Of a stretch of 64,000 nt of DNA, positions 1-8,344 are shown in pieces. The position numbers and the translations under genes were made by a program. This stretch comes from Actinotalea sp. Marseille-Q4924 (GTDB lineage: Bacteria > Actinomycetota > Actinomycetes > Actinomycetales > Cellulomonadaceae), in NCBI RefSeq assembly GCF_916618755.1, contig NZ_CAKAKB010000006.1, forward strand, positions 186,001 to 250,000, read 5' to 3'. The notes under the pieces were generated by a model, which was given only the letters and a program-made list of their open reading frames with translations, ran no database searches and was not told where the DNA came from. The stretch's first letter is position 1. Each line of letters begins with the position of its first letter.

Positions 1-420
1 GTACTCCCCGTCGACGTAGCGGATGTCCGGGGCCCACAGCGCGGCGTTGCGCTCGGTGTCGGCCCAGTCGGGCAGCGTGTCCTCGGTGAAGGCGTCGCCG
101 ACGTACTCCCAGGTCACGAGGTCCGTGGAGCGGGAGATCGGCAGCAGGTGGCGCTGGCCCTCGCCTTCGAACAGGGGGTCCGTGGTGCCGTAGGCGTACC
201 AGTACCCGTCCTTCCCGCGGATGACGGCGGGGTCGGCGAACGTGTCGGCGAACGGCTCGCTCACCGGGTTCGTGTAGGTGGTGGAGGACGTGGCGGAACC
301 ACGCCCTCCGGGCGTTGAGCCGTCGTCGGGCGGGGCCGCGACGGCGGGTGGGGTGAGCAGCGCGAGGCCGACGACGACGGCGACGCCGGTGACTGCGGGA
401 ACGGCTCTGTTCGGACGCAT
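1..420 (-). CDS. Secreted GH43-type glycoside hydrolase, N-terminal part
   Basis: The gene runs off the left edge, so only the first 140 codons are visible. A signal peptide is clear: an Arg-containing start, a hydrophobic core (VAVVVGLALL) and an Ala-rich cleavage region near residue 29. A Ser/Thr/Gly-rich linker follows. The motif FADPAVIRGKDGYWYAYGTT at about residues 60-80 is the start of the five-bladed propeller of family 43, and its first Asp is expected to be the catalytic base. DLVTWEYVG and NAALWAPDIRY further on are also typical of the family. The enzyme is probably an extracellular arabinanase, arabinofuranosidase or xylosidase; specificity cannot be told from this part. The ATG at 418-420 is the only start before the signal peptide. 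Confidence 0.85.
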   Translation of the reverse strand, partial: MRPNRAVPAVTGVAVVVGLALLTPPAVAAPPDDGSTPGGRGSATSSTTYTNPVSEPFADTFADPAVIRGKDGYWYAYGTTDPLFEGEGQRHLLPISRSTDLVTWEYVGDAFTEDTLPDWADTERNAALWAPDIRYVDGEY

Positions 421-886
421 GGGCTGTGGACCTGTCGTTCAGTGGACGGGCGGACGACGGCGCCATGACGGCGCGGTGGGGCCGCAGACCGCGCGGTCGC
501 ACGGGCTGTCCCCTGCTCCGGCACGGGGGCGGGCTGCGGTGCGCGCCCGGTGCCGGTAAACGTTGGACACAGTCCTACAGCATCGATCCGGATCGCGCGA
601 TCCCTCGCGGCGGCCAGAACGGGACCTTGGTCCCCTTCACCCGTCCCGTGATGCATTCGTAACCTTGTCCACGGCTCCTTCTCCGACCGCGAGAGCGGCC
701 GGCGGCCTCCGGGTCGAGCGGGGTCCGTGACGCCCTGTGCCGGCGAGACGGCCCGCCACCGTGGTGCTGCACCGGTGCGCAACGGTGCACCTCCGCGACC
801 GTCCACAGCGTCGTGCGACGCACGCAGAACGGGGTCGGCCGGCATCCCGGCCGACCCCGTCGTGCTGCGCGGTGCCGCGTGGGGCG
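421..886. other. Intergenic region between GH43 gene and cellobiose phosphorylase
   Basis: I see no gene here. The left half must hold the promoter of the leftward GH43 gene. A perfect 12-bp palindrome CGATCCGGATCG lies at 584-595, and TAAACGTT with a central AACGTT (559-564) recalls LacI-family half sites; either could be an operator, but neither is proven. The right half holds the terminator of the phosphorylase gene. Confidence 0.5.
831..858 (-). terminator. Terminator of cellobiose phosphorylase
   Basis: Perfect 12-bp inverted repeat GGGGTCGGCCGG (831-842) and CCGGCCGACCCC (847-858) with a 4-nt loop. It lies 28 bp past the stop codon of the leftward phosphorylase gene. No U-tract follows, as is common for terminators in high-GC actinobacteria. 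Confidence 0.75.
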
Positions 887-3457
887 TCAGACCTCGGCCG
901 TGACCCGCACCGTGCTCCCCGCGGCGGCGAACGGCACGACCTGGCCCGCCACCGGCTCGCCGTCGACGGTCAGCCGGGCACGGGCGCCGGGGCGGCCGCT
1001 GTTGCGCACCTCGATGTCGTACGTCGCACCCCGGAGCACGCGCCGCACGGTGAACGCGGGGACGTCCGGCCCGAGCTGCGGGTCGACGACCAGCCCGTCC
1101 CAGCCCGGGCGCACACCGAGCAGGTACTGGCTCGCGGCGACGAACGTCCAGGCGGCCGTCCCGGTGAGCCACGAGTTCTTCGCCTCGCCGTGCCGCACGG
1201 CCTCCTTGCCCGCGATCATCTGCGCGTAGACGTACGGCTCGAGCCGGTGCACGTCGCTGATGTCCTCGCGGTAGGCGGGCGTGATGCGCCGGTAGTAGTC
1301 GAACGCCCGCTCGCCGCGCCCCACGACGGTCTCGGCGATGATCACCCAAGGGTTGTTGTGGCAGAAGATGCCGCCGTTCTCCTTGTAGCCCGGCGGGTAC
1401 GTCGACACCTCCCCGAGGTGGACCTGGTAGGTCGTGTAGGCGGGGTGCTGGAGCACGAGCCCGTGCGGGGTCGCCAGATGCTCGGCGACGGAGTCGAGCG
1501 CCGTGAGCGCCACGGTGCGGGACGGGCGCCGCGCGCCGTCGGCGGCGTTCTCGGGCGCTCGGGCGCCGTCGGCCGGGGCGACGTCTCCTGGGTCGCCGTC
1601 GGGGGCCGGCTCGCCTCCCGGCGCGCCGTCGGCCTCGCGCGTGCCGATGCCCGCCATGACGGCGAAGCCCTGCGGCTCGATCCAGATCTTGCCCTCCTCG
1701 TGGGCGTCCGTGCCCACGGGGCGGCCGTTGTAGTCGTACGCGCGCAGGAACCACCGGCCGTCCCAGCCGTGCGCGAGCACCGCCGCGCGCATGACGGCGA
1801 CGGCGGCCCGGGCCTCCCGCGCGACGTCGGCGAGCCCGCGTCGCTCGGCGATCTCGGCGTAGTCGGCGCCGTACAGGACCAGCTGGGCGGCGATGAAGAG
1901 CGACTCCGCGACGCCGCCGCCCTTGTTCTCGGTCGTCTGGAACGACTCCCCTGGCTCCGTCGAGAAGCAGTTGAGGTTGAGGCAGTCGTTCCAGTCGGCG
2001 CGGCCGATGAGCGGCAGTCCGTGCGGTCCGCGGTGCGCCAGGGTGAACCGGAACGACCGGGTGAGGTGCTCGAACAGCGGTGCGGCCAGGGCGTCGTCGT
2101 TGTCGAACGGGACCTGCTCGTCGAGGATCCCCCAGTCGCCCGTCTCCTTGAGGTAGGCGGCAACGCCCGCGACGAGCCACAGCGGGTCGTCGTTGAAGCC
2201 CGAGCCGACGTCGTCGTTCCCGCGCTTCGTCAGCGGCTGGTACTGGTGGTACGCGGACCCGTCGGGCAGCTGGGTCGCGGCGATGTCGAGGATCCGCTCC
2301 CGCGCCCGCTCCGGGACGAGGTGCACGAAGCCCAGCAGGTCCTGGTTGGAGTCGCGGAAGCCCATCCCGCGGCCGATGCCCGTCTCGAAGTACGACGCCG
2401 AGCGGCTCATGTTGAACGTGACCATGCACTGGTACTGGTTCCAGACGTTGACCATCCGGTCGAGCTTCTCGTCGGTGGAGCTGACGGTGTAGGTGGACAG
2501 CAGGTCGGCCCAGTGCCGGGTCAGCCGGGCGAACGCCGCGTCGACCTGCTCCGTCGTGGCGAAGCGGCCGAGCAGCGCGTGGGCGCGCTCCTTGTCCACG
2601 ACCTGCTGGGCGTCGTCGGCCCACTTGGCGTCGCGCGGGTTCTCGACGTACCCCAGCACGACGACGACGGTGCGCGCCTCCCCGGGAGCGAGGTCCACCG
2701 TGAGGCCGTGCGAGCCGATCGGGTACCAGCCGCTCGCCACCGAGCCGGCCGAGCGGCCCGTCCGCGGCACCTCCGGGTCGTCGAGCCCGCGGTACGGGCC
2801 GCCGAGGAACGTCTCGCGGTCGGTGTCGAAGCCGTCGGCGCGGGTGTTGATGCCGTACACCGCGTAGTGGTCGCGGCGCTCGCGGTACTCGGTGCGGTGG
2901 TAGATCGCACTGCCGTGCGGCCCGTCGGGCTCGACCTCGACCTCACCGATCGAGAGGTTGCGCTGGTAGTTGGTCTGGTCGTCCTGGGCGTTCCAGAGCG
3001 CGAACTCGACGAACGTGAAGAGGCGCAGCGACTTGGGGGCGTCGGAGGTGTTCGTCACGGTGATGCGCTGCACCTCGGCGTCCTCGCCGAGCGGGACGAA
3101 GAGCAGCGTCTCGGCGCGGACGCCGTTCCGCTCGCCGGTGATGCGCGTGTACCCGAGCCCGTGGCGCGCCTCGAAGTGGTCGAGGTCGGCCTTGACCGGC
3201 AACCAGCTCGGCGTCCAGACGTCGCCGTCGTCGTGGACGTAGAGGTAGCGGCCGCCGACGTCCGTGGGCACGTTGTTGTAGCGGTAGCGCGTGAGTCGCC
3301 GCATCTTCGCGTCGCGGTAGAAGGAGTAGCCGCCCGCCTGGTGCGACACCAGCGAGAAGAACCGCTCGGAGCCCAGGTAGTTGATCCACGGGTACGGCGT
3401 GCGCGGGGTCGTGATGACGTACTCGCGGGCGTCGTCGTCGAAGTGGCCGTAGCGCAT
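887..3457 (-). CDS. cbpA: Cellobiose phosphorylase, GH94
   Basis: 856 residues. The enzyme splits cytoplasmic cellobiose with phosphate into glucose 1-phosphate and glucose. The N-terminus ([18 protein letters not shown]), [50 protein letters not shown] and [16 protein letters not shown] match the Cellulomonas enzyme closely, as I remember it. The catalytic Asp lies in the DWND motif at about 488-491. The start is the ATG at 3457, preceded by AGGAG. A Pro/Ala/Gly/Asp-rich insert of about 33 residues lies between GFAVMAGIG and ALDSV (bases about 1506-1643); I recall the C. gilvus protein as about 822 residues without it. There is no signal peptide, so cellobiose must be imported first. A CelR-like operator lies upstream and a strong terminator downstream, so the gene looks monocistronic. 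Confidence 0.97.
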   Translation of the reverse strand: MRYGHFDDDAREYVITTPRTPYPWINYLGSERFFSLVSHQAGGYSFYRDAKMRRLTRYRYNNVPTDVGGRYLYVHDDGDVWTPSWLPVKADLDHFEARHGLGYTRITGERNGVRAETLLFVPLGEDAEVQRITVTNTSDAPKSLRLFTFVEFALWNAQDDQTNYQRNLSIGEVEVEPDGPHGSAIYHRTEYRERRDHYAVYGINTRADGFDTDRETFLGGPYRGLDDPEVPRTGRSAGSVASGWYPIGSHGLTVDLAPGEARTVVVVLGYVENPRDAKWADDAQQVVDKERAHALLGRFATTEQVDAAFARLTRHWADLLSTYTVSSTDEKLDRMVNVWNQYQCMVTFNMSRSASYFETGIGRGMGFRDSNQDLLGFVHLVPERARERILDIAATQLPDGSAYHQYQPLTKRGNDDVGSGFNDDPLWLVAGVAAYLKETGDWGILDEQVPFDNDDALAAPLFEHLTRSFRFTLAHRGPHGLPLIGRADWNDCLNLNCFSTEPGESFQTTENKGGGVAESLFIAAQLVLYGADYAEIAERRGLADVAREARAAVAVMRAAVLAHGWDGRWFLRAYDYNGRPVGTDAHEEGKIWIEPQGFAVMAGIGTREADGAPGGEPAPDGDPGDVAPADGARAPENAADGARRPSRTVALTALDSVAEHLATPHGLVLQHPAYTTYQVHLGEVSTYPPGYKENGGIFCHNNPWVIIAETVVGRGERAFDYYRRITPAYREDISDVHRLEPYVYAQMIAGKEAVRHGEAKNSWLTGTAAWTFVAASQYLLGVRPGWDGLVVDPQLGPDVPAFTVRRVLRGATYDIEVRNSGRPGARARLTVDGEPVAGQVVPFAAAGSTVRVTAEV

Positions 3458-3503
3458 GGTGGGGCTCCTGGTGCGGGTCCGTGACGGACGCCGGTCGAGC
3501 GGG

Positions 3504-3517
3504 TGAGAGCGCTCCCA
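3504..3517 (-). promoter_or_regulatory. CelR-type operator upstream of cellobiose phosphorylase
   Basis: TGAGAGCGCTCCCA matches 13 of 14 positions of TGGGAGCGCTCCCA, the site bound by the LacI-family cellobiose regulator CelR in Thermobifida. On the minus strand it directly follows a -10-like TAGCGT (3517-3522) and sits 47 bp before the start codon, so repression released by cellobiose is the likely mode of control. No celR gene is in this window. Confidence 0.85.
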
Positions 3518-3629
3518 CGCTACTGCGCCGACAACGCCACGCGCCAGGGCCGGGAGTCCCGCCCACTCCTCATGCCCCCGACCCCGATCCCCGACCCCCG
3601 CCCCACACCCCCGACCCCCGACCCCACGG

Positions 3630-3674
3630 ATCGGGGAAGTTTCGTTGCGCCATGTGCAACGGAACCTCCCCGAT
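3630..3674 (+). repeat. Family A palindromic element, copy A1
   Basis: 45 bp: two 19-bp arms (ATCGGGGAAGTTTCGTTGC and GCAACGGAACCTCCCCGAT, 17 of 19 pairs) around a 7-nt loop GCCATGT. The asymmetric loop gives the element a direction; A1-A3 share this orientation. Confidence 0.85.
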
Positions 3675-3738
3675 GAGGATTGGGCGGTGAGTGGCGCCTC
3701 GGCCGTCACGATGCCGCTTTCGCCGCAGCCCGCTGAGG

Positions 3739-3783
3739 ATCGGGGACGTTGCGTTGCGCCATGTGCGACAGGACTTCCCCGAT
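3739..3783 (+). repeat. Family A palindromic element, copy A2
   Basis: 45 bp, starting ATCGGGGACGTTGCGTTGC and ending GACTTCCCCGAT, with the GCCATGT loop of A1. It lies inside the first copy of the 107-bp tandem unit. Confidence 0.85.
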
Positions 3784-3845
3784 GACGCGTAGGCGGCGGG
3801 GCCGCCGCGCGGTCACGATGCCGCTTTCGCCGCAGCCCGCTGAGG

Positions 3846-3890
3846 ATCGGGGACGTTTCGTTGCGCCATGTGCGACGGGACTTCCCCGAG
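3846..3890 (+). repeat. Family A palindromic element, copy A3
   Basis: 45 bp, starting ATCGGGGACGTTTCGTTGC and ending GACTTCCCCGAG, loop GCCATGT. It lies inside the second copy of the 107-bp tandem unit. Confidence 0.85.
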
Positions 3891-4174
3891 GACGGGTAGG
3901 GCGGCCGGGGCGCCGCGCGGTCGCGGCGCGGGTGGAGCCGGCGGGGCGGGGTCTGTGCTGGCCTGACCAGCGCCGACCGACGAGCTCGGCCGATGATCTG
4001 GGCGGCCGGTCAAGAGCGCCCACGCCGCCGAGCGGGTGACGCTCGAGGGACCTTGACCCCGGCGCCGTCGTCGGACGCGCGGAGGTCCCCCGTCGAGGGC
4101 CACTGGTCCTGTTGCCCGCCCACCCGCCGTGACTAACCTGCCGCCAAGGGCCACTCCAGCGAAGGAGATCCGTC

Positions 4175-6274
4175 ATGGACCAGGCAGCGACGCCGAGGAT
4201 CCGCAACGTGGCCCTGGTGGGCCACAGCGGTGTCGGCAAGACGACACTCGTCGAGGCACTTCTGCACCGCGCGGGCGCGATCCCGCGGATGGGGCGCATC
4301 GAGGACGGCAGCACCGTGTGCGACACCGAGCCCGAGGAGATCAAGCGAGGCATCTCGCTCTCCCTGGCGGTCGCCCCCTTTCCGTGGACCGCGTCCGACG
4401 GCGTGACGTACCAGGTCAACCTGCTCGACACCCCGGGCTACGCGGACTTCGCCGGCTCGGTCGACGCGGCGCTGCAGGTCGCGGACCTCGCCGTCGTCGT
4501 CGTCAGCGCGGTCGACGGCGTGGAGGTCGGCACCGAGGCCGTGTGGGACCGGTGCGAGGCGCTCGGTGTGCCGCGGATGGTCTTCGTGACCAAGGAGGAC
4601 AAGCCGCGCGCCGACTTCCACCGGGTGCTGGAGCAGCTGCGCGCGCGGTTCGGCTCGGGCTTCGTCGTGCTGGAGCTGCCGCTCGGCGAGGAGGAGGCGC
4701 TGCACGGCGTCGCCGACGTGCTGTCCGACCAGGCCTTCGAGTACGACGGCGACGGCACGCACCACACCGGCCCGATGCCCGACGACGTCGCGGAGGAGGA
4801 GCACCGCCTGCACGACGAGGTCACTGAGGAGATCGTCTCCGGCGACGACGAGCAGCTGGAGCGGTACCTGTCCGGTGACGTGCCGACGGCCTCCGAGCTC
4901 GAGCTGACCCTCGCGCACGAGGTGCTGGAGGGCACGGAGTACCCGGTCGTGCTCGGGTCCGCCTCGACCGGTGTCGGTGTGGACCGGCTGGCCGACTTCC
5001 TCTGCGAGATCGGGCCCGCTCCCCGCCCGGTGACCGTGCGCGTCGGGTCGAACGGCGACGGAGCCGAGATCGACGTCGCTGCCGACCCGGCCGGGGACCC
5101 GCTGGTGCACGTGTTCCGGACGGTGGCCGACCCGTTCGTCGGTCAGGTCTCCCTGTTCAAGGTGCTGAGCGGGACCGTCCGCAACGACGACCGCCTCGTC
5201 AACGCGGTGACCGGCGCGGAGGAGCGCCTGCACGGCCTCTTCCACCTGCGCGGCAAGGAGCACCTGCCCACGGACGCCGTCGTCGCGGGGGACATCGCCG
5301 CCGTCGCGAAGCTCGCCGGCTCCCCCACCGGGTCGACGCTCGCGCGGAAGGCGACGCCCGTCGTCGTCCCCGCGCCGCCCACGCGCGCGCCGCTCTACGG
5401 CCTCGCCCTCACCCCCGTCACCCAGTCCGACGACGACAAGCTCTCCGGCGCGCTCCAGCGGCTGTGCGCGGAGGACCCGGCGCTGCGGGTGGAGCGCACG
5501 ACGGAGGGCGGCGCCGCGGCCGGCGGGCACAGCCAGACGGTCCTTCGCGGGACCGGTGACGTGCACGTCGCGGTGGCGCTGGAGAAGCTCGCGCGCAAGT
5601 TCGGCGTCAACGTCACGACGGCGCCCGTGCGGGTCGCGTACCGGGAGACCATCGCCGCCGACGCCGACGTCGAGGGCAAGATCAAGAAGCAGTCGGGCGG
5701 GCACGGGCAGTTCGCCGTCGTGCAGCTGCGGGTCTCGCCGAGAGCACGCGGAGAGGGCAGCGAGTTCGTCGACTCGATCGTCGGCGGCTCCATCCCGCGC
5801 AACTACATCCCCGCCGTCGAGCGCGGCGTCATGGAGCAGATGGAGACCGGGGGCCTGCACGGGTTCCCCGTGGTCGACGTCCGCGTCGAGTGCTACGAGG
5901 GCAAGTACCACTCGGTCGACTCCTCCGACATGGCGTTCCGCACCGCGGCGTCCATCGGGCTCAAGGAGGCGCTGGCGCGGGCCGGGACGGTGGTCCTGGA
6001 GCCGGTCTCGCACGTGCAGGTCCTCGTGCCCGGCGAGCTGCAGGGCGACGTCATGGGTGACCTGTCGGGTCGGCGTGGGCGGATCAGCGGCACGGACGTC
6101 CTTCCGGACGGCCGGTCGGTGATCGAGGCGACCGTCCCGGAGGCCGAGCTCGTGCGGTACGTCATGGACCTGCGCTCGTTGACGGGCGGCCGCGGGTCGT
6201 TCACCGCGGAGCACAGCCACTACGACGTCGTGCCCGCCCACCTCGTCGAACGCCTGGCGGTCCCGGTCGGCTGA
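4175..6274 (+). CDS. Elongation factor G-like GTPase (EF-G2 type)
   Basis: 699 residues with the full EF-G layout: G domain with P-loop GHSGVGKT (16-23), switch region EEIKRGISLSLA, G3 LLDTPGYADF, then domains II-V ending in the SFTAEHSHYDVVP region. The G4 motif, normally NKxD, reads TKED here, which weakens the usual guanine contact and is typical of the EF-G2 branch rather than canonical FusA. The protein is therefore probably a second, non-essential EF-G-like factor, and its role in translation is not established. The ATG at 4175 follows GAAGGAG. Family A hairpin A4 downstream may terminate transcription from both sides. No ribosomal genes are nearby, unlike fusA loci. Confidence 0.92.
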   Translation: MDQAATPRIRNVALVGHSGVGKTTLVEALLHRAGAIPRMGRIEDGSTVCDTEPEEIKRGISLSLAVAPFPWTASDGVTYQVNLLDTPGYADFAGSVDAALQVADLAVVVVSAVDGVEVGTEAVWDRCEALGVPRMVFVTKEDKPRADFHRVLEQLRARFGSGFVVLELPLGEEEALHGVADVLSDQAFEYDGDGTHHTGPMPDDVAEEEHRLHDEVTEEIVSGDDEQLERYLSGDVPTASELELTLAHEVLEGTEYPVVLGSASTGVGVDRLADFLCEIGPAPRPVTVRVGSNGDGAEIDVAADPAGDPLVHVFRTVADPFVGQVSLFKVLSGTVRNDDRLVNAVTGAEERLHGLFHLRGKEHLPTDAVVAGDIAAVAKLAGSPTGSTLARKATPVVVPAPPTRAPLYGLALTPVTQSDDDKLSGALQRLCAEDPALRVERTTEGGAAAGGHSQTVLRGTGDVHVAVALEKLARKFGVNVTTAPVRVAYRETIAADADVEGKIKKQSGGHGQFAVVQLRVSPRARGEGSEFVDSIVGGSIPRNYIPAVERGVMEQMETGGLHGFPVVDVRVECYEGKYHSVDSSDMAFRTAASIGLKEALARAGTVVLEPVSHVQVLVPGELQGDVMGDLSGRRGRISGTDVLPDGRSVIEATVPEAELVRYVMDLRSLTGGRGSFTAEHSHYDVVPAHLVERLAVPVG

Positions 6275-6309
6275 CGTGGGTGCGGGTCGGCGTTGACCCC
6301 TGCTGCCTT

Positions 6310-6360
6310 GAGATCGGGGAAGATCCGTGTCGCTATCCGACACGATCCTTCCCCGATCTC
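6310..6360 (+). repeat. Family A palindromic element, copy A4 (subtype with CTATC loop)
   Basis: 51 bp including a 3-bp extension of each arm: two 23-bp arms starting GAGATCGGGGAAG, loop CTATC, 20 of 23 pairs. It lies between two convergent genes, 35 bp after the EF-G2 stop and 13 bp beyond the stop of the AbiEi/DUF559 gene, so it can act as a bidirectional terminator. Its loop type is shared only with A5, on the other side of that gene. Confidence 0.85.
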
Positions 6361-6373
6361 GGGGATCGGCGCC

Positions 6374-7309
6374 TCAGCGGACCGGGCAGGACGGACCGCA
6401 CGCGCGAGGCGTGCCGGTCCAGCCTCTCGACCTGAGCGCCGACACGACCTGTGCCGCCGTCCCGCACGGCGCCCCTGCGACGTGCGACCAGCGGTACCGC
6501 AGGGTCAGCTCGCTGTGCGCGACCACCACCGCGTTGTCGCGCCAGACGTCGTCGTCGACGCGGCCCTCGTGCGCCACACGACCGTCCAGCTCGACGCGCA
6601 CGCCGGTGCCCACGTAGATCGCGTCCGCGCGCGCCCACCGATCACCGAGCCGCTGCCACTGCTGCAGTGCCGCACGTGGCAGGCCGTGCCGCCGCTCCAC
6701 GTCCCGGTGGTAGCGCAGCTCGAGCGCGGACTCGACGCCCTGGGCAGCGGCGTCCAGCAGCTCGTGGAGGAGGGCGCGGCGACGGACCCTCGACCGACGC
6801 CCGGCCGCCTCGAGCACCTCGTCCGGCCGGGTGCCGTTCCGCACGGCAGCCGTGACCACGGCGACAGCGTCGTCGACGGACCGCGCCATCCCGACGAGAT
6901 CGATCACGGTGTCGCCGCGGGGCACCACCGTCAGCCTGCCGCGCACCACGGTGAGGAGCCGGCGCCGGTGGATCCTCAGTCCCGGCCGCTCCACGACTCG
7001 ACGCCCGTGCGGCACGGACACGTCGAGGACGGCCGGTGCCGGCGTCCAGCCGTGGAGGAACGCCGCCGACAGGTGGCTGAGGGCGGCGTCCGTGCCGGCG
7101 TGCTGCAGCGCGGCGCGCGCCCGCGACCGCCACGCCAGCGGGCCGGAGTGGGTGACGTAGACGCCGGGGTGAAGGCGCTGCCAGTGACCGGCGCGGACCT
7201 GACGGTGCACCCAGCTGCGGTCGATCCCTGCCGACTCGAGCTGTGCCGCCGTCAGCACGCCGTCGTGGCCGCGCGCGAGGGCCAGCAGGCGCTCCCGGTC
7301 GACCCCCAT
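6374..7309 (-). CDS. AbiEi-antitoxin-like / DUF559 Vsr-fold protein (paralogue 1)
   Basis: 311 residues. The N-terminus (HDGVLTAAQLESAGID, then VHRQVRAGHWQRLHPGVYVT) is the winged-helix domain annotated as AbiEi-type antitoxin. The C-terminal third has the DUF559 pattern of the Vsr/restriction-endonuclease fold: ESALELRYHRDVERRHGLP, VRVELDGRVAHEG with the expected catalytic Asp, WRDNAVVVAHSELTLRY, and the terminal RGWTGTPRACGPSC. No AbiEii toxin gene is adjacent, so an ordinary toxin-antitoxin role is unsupported. The gene is flanked on both sides by palindromes of the same subtype, A4 after its stop and A5 upstream. A diverged paralogue lies at 26591. DNA binding or nicking is inferred from fold only. 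Confidence 0.8.
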   Translation of the reverse strand: MGVDRERLLALARGHDGVLTAAQLESAGIDRSWVHRQVRAGHWQRLHPGVYVTHSGPLAWRSRARAALQHAGTDAALSHLSAAFLHGWTPAPAVLDVSVPHGRRVVERPGLRIHRRRLLTVVRGRLTVVPRGDTVIDLVGMARSVDDAVAVVTAAVRNGTRPDEVLEAAGRRSRVRRRALLHELLDAAAQGVESALELRYHRDVERRHGLPRAALQQWQRLGDRWARADAIYVGTGVRVELDGRVAHEGRVDDDVWRDNAVVVAHSELTLRYRWSHVAGAPCGTAAQVVSALRSRGWTGTPRACGPSCPVR

Positions 7310-7418
7310 GCCGGCACGGTGCCCGACGCCCGCACGGGGCCCGCGAAGGCGCCGTCACGCAGGTGCACGCGCACTGCCCGGTCCCGCCTGTGCACACCGT
7401 CGGGCCAGTGACGCCGTC

Positions 7419-7463
7419 ACCGGGGAACGTTCGTGTCGCTATCCGCAACCGACCTTCCCCGGT
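7419..7463 (+). repeat. Family A palindromic element, copy A5 (CTATC loop subtype)
   Basis: 45 bp, arms ACCGGGGAACGTTCGTGTC and GCAACCGACCTTCCCCGGT (14 of 19 pairs) around GCTATCC. It is 109 bp upstream of the start of the leftward AbiEi/DUF559 gene. It shares the TCGTGTCGCTATCCG core with A4, so the gene is bracketed by like copies in the same orientation. Confidence 0.8.
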
Positions 7464-7623
7464 AGAGGGGTGGGGCGGGCGAGGGGCGGATGGGGTTGCG
7501 GCGGGACAGGGTGGGGAGGGTCGCGGGCGCGCGGCGACGACGAAGGAGTGGGTGCCGCCCCCGACGCGGCACCCACCCCCGACCGGCGCACCCCTGAGGC
7601 AGGGACCTCGGGCGCGTCGGGCC

Positions 7624-8199
7624 TCAGGCCAGCTCGTCGAACCTCTGCAGCAGCACCGCGAGCGCCTGCCGCGTCACGGGGCGCGAGGGGCGGAAGGTGC
7701 CGTCGGGCATGCCGCGGACCACACCCGCCTCCGCCGCCCAGGCGATCGCCGCGACGCTCGGGTGCCACTGCTGCACGTCCCGGAAGGGAGGCGCACCCGT
7801 GGGCGCCGGGCAGCCGATCGCCCTGTGCAGCGCCAGCACGAGCTCCTGCCGACGGGCGGGCCGCGACGGGCGGAAGCTGCCGTCCGCGTGGACGAGGACG
7901 AGCCGGTGCCGCACGGCCCACGCGATCTCGCGCGCGAGCGGGTGGGTGGCGGAGACGTCGGTGGCCACCATGCCCACGGGGGCGGGGGCGCCGTCGTCGG
8001 CCCCGGCGTAGCGGAACAGCGCCTGGGCGAGCTGGCCGCGCTCCACCGGCTGCATCGGTGCGAAGGTGCGGTCACCGCGGCGGTCGAGCAGGCCCAGGCG
8101 GGTCAGCCAGGCGATCTCGTGCGCGAAGCGGTGACCGGGCGGGACGTCCGGGGAGCCGGCCTGGGGTGCGGCCTGGCCCGCGGGTGCGGTGAGGTCCAT
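7624..8199 (-). CDS. SLH-repeat protein without signal peptide
   Basis: 191 residues, made almost wholly of three S-layer-homology repeats: FAHEIAWLTRLGLLDRRGDRTFAPMQPVERGQLA, then ATHPLAREIAWAVRHRL with SFRPSRPARRQEL, then HPSVAAIAWAAEAGVVRGMPDGTFRPSRPVTRQ-type. In secreted proteins such triplets anchor to cell-wall polymers. Here the start at 8199 (AAGGA spaced 5 nt from the ATG) gives MDLTAPAGQAAPQ with no signal peptide, and I see none upstream in frame. It could be a cytoplasmic SLH-only protein, the remnant of a larger secreted protein, or exported by another route. It is divergent from the siderophore-interacting protein gene. Confidence 0.85.
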   Translation of the reverse strand: MDLTAPAGQAAPQAGSPDVPPGHRFAHEIAWLTRLGLLDRRGDRTFAPMQPVERGQLAQALFRYAGADDGAPAPVGMVATDVSATHPLAREIAWAVRHRLVLVHADGSFRPSRPARRQELVLALHRAIGCPAPTGAPPFRDVQQWHPSVAAIAWAAEAGVVRGMPDGTFRPSRPVTRQALAVLLQRFDELA

Positions 8200-8344
8200 G
8201 TCGGTCCTTCCACGGAGGGTCGCCCCCGACGGTAGGCAGCGGACGTGTCGGCCCGATGGCTGCCGTGTGAACACCTGACGACGGCTGCCGTCGGCACGCG
8301 GACGTACGCTGGCCTGTCCGTCCGCCTCGTCGTCGGGAGCACCC

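Larger units (their letters stand above)
3705..3918 (+). repeat. Tandem duplication of a 107-bp unit carrying elements A2 and A3
   Basis: Bases 3705-3811 and 3812-3918 are near-identical copies, both starting GTCACGATGCCGCTTTCGCC. Each contains one family A hairpin, A2 at 3739-3783 and A3 at 3846-3890, exactly 107 bp apart. The two hairpins differ at only a few bases, so the duplication is probably recent. Confidence 0.85.
3458..4174. other. Long divergent intergenic region with hairpin repeats
   Basis: 717 bp between two divergent genes. It contains the CelR-like operator near the phosphorylase, three palindromic family A elements, and a tandem duplication of a 107-bp unit (3705-3811 and 3812-3918) that carries the second and third elements. 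Short open frames through the repeats give the same peptide twice, a by-product of the duplication. The last 250 bp should hold the promoter of the EF-G2-like gene, but I recognise no clear -35/-10 pair. Confidence 0.7.

Noticed and set aside
3630-3890. Regularly spaced palindromes that could suggest a CRISPR array
   Set aside because: Only three copies are present, the repeats are long perfect-type hairpins, and the sequence between the second and third is itself part of a duplicated unit; no cas genes are near.
3706-4431. Leftward open frame through the intergenic repeats, encoding the same short peptide twice
   Set aside because: The repetition follows from the tandem DNA duplication, and the frame runs antisense into the EF-G2-like gene without any family similarity.
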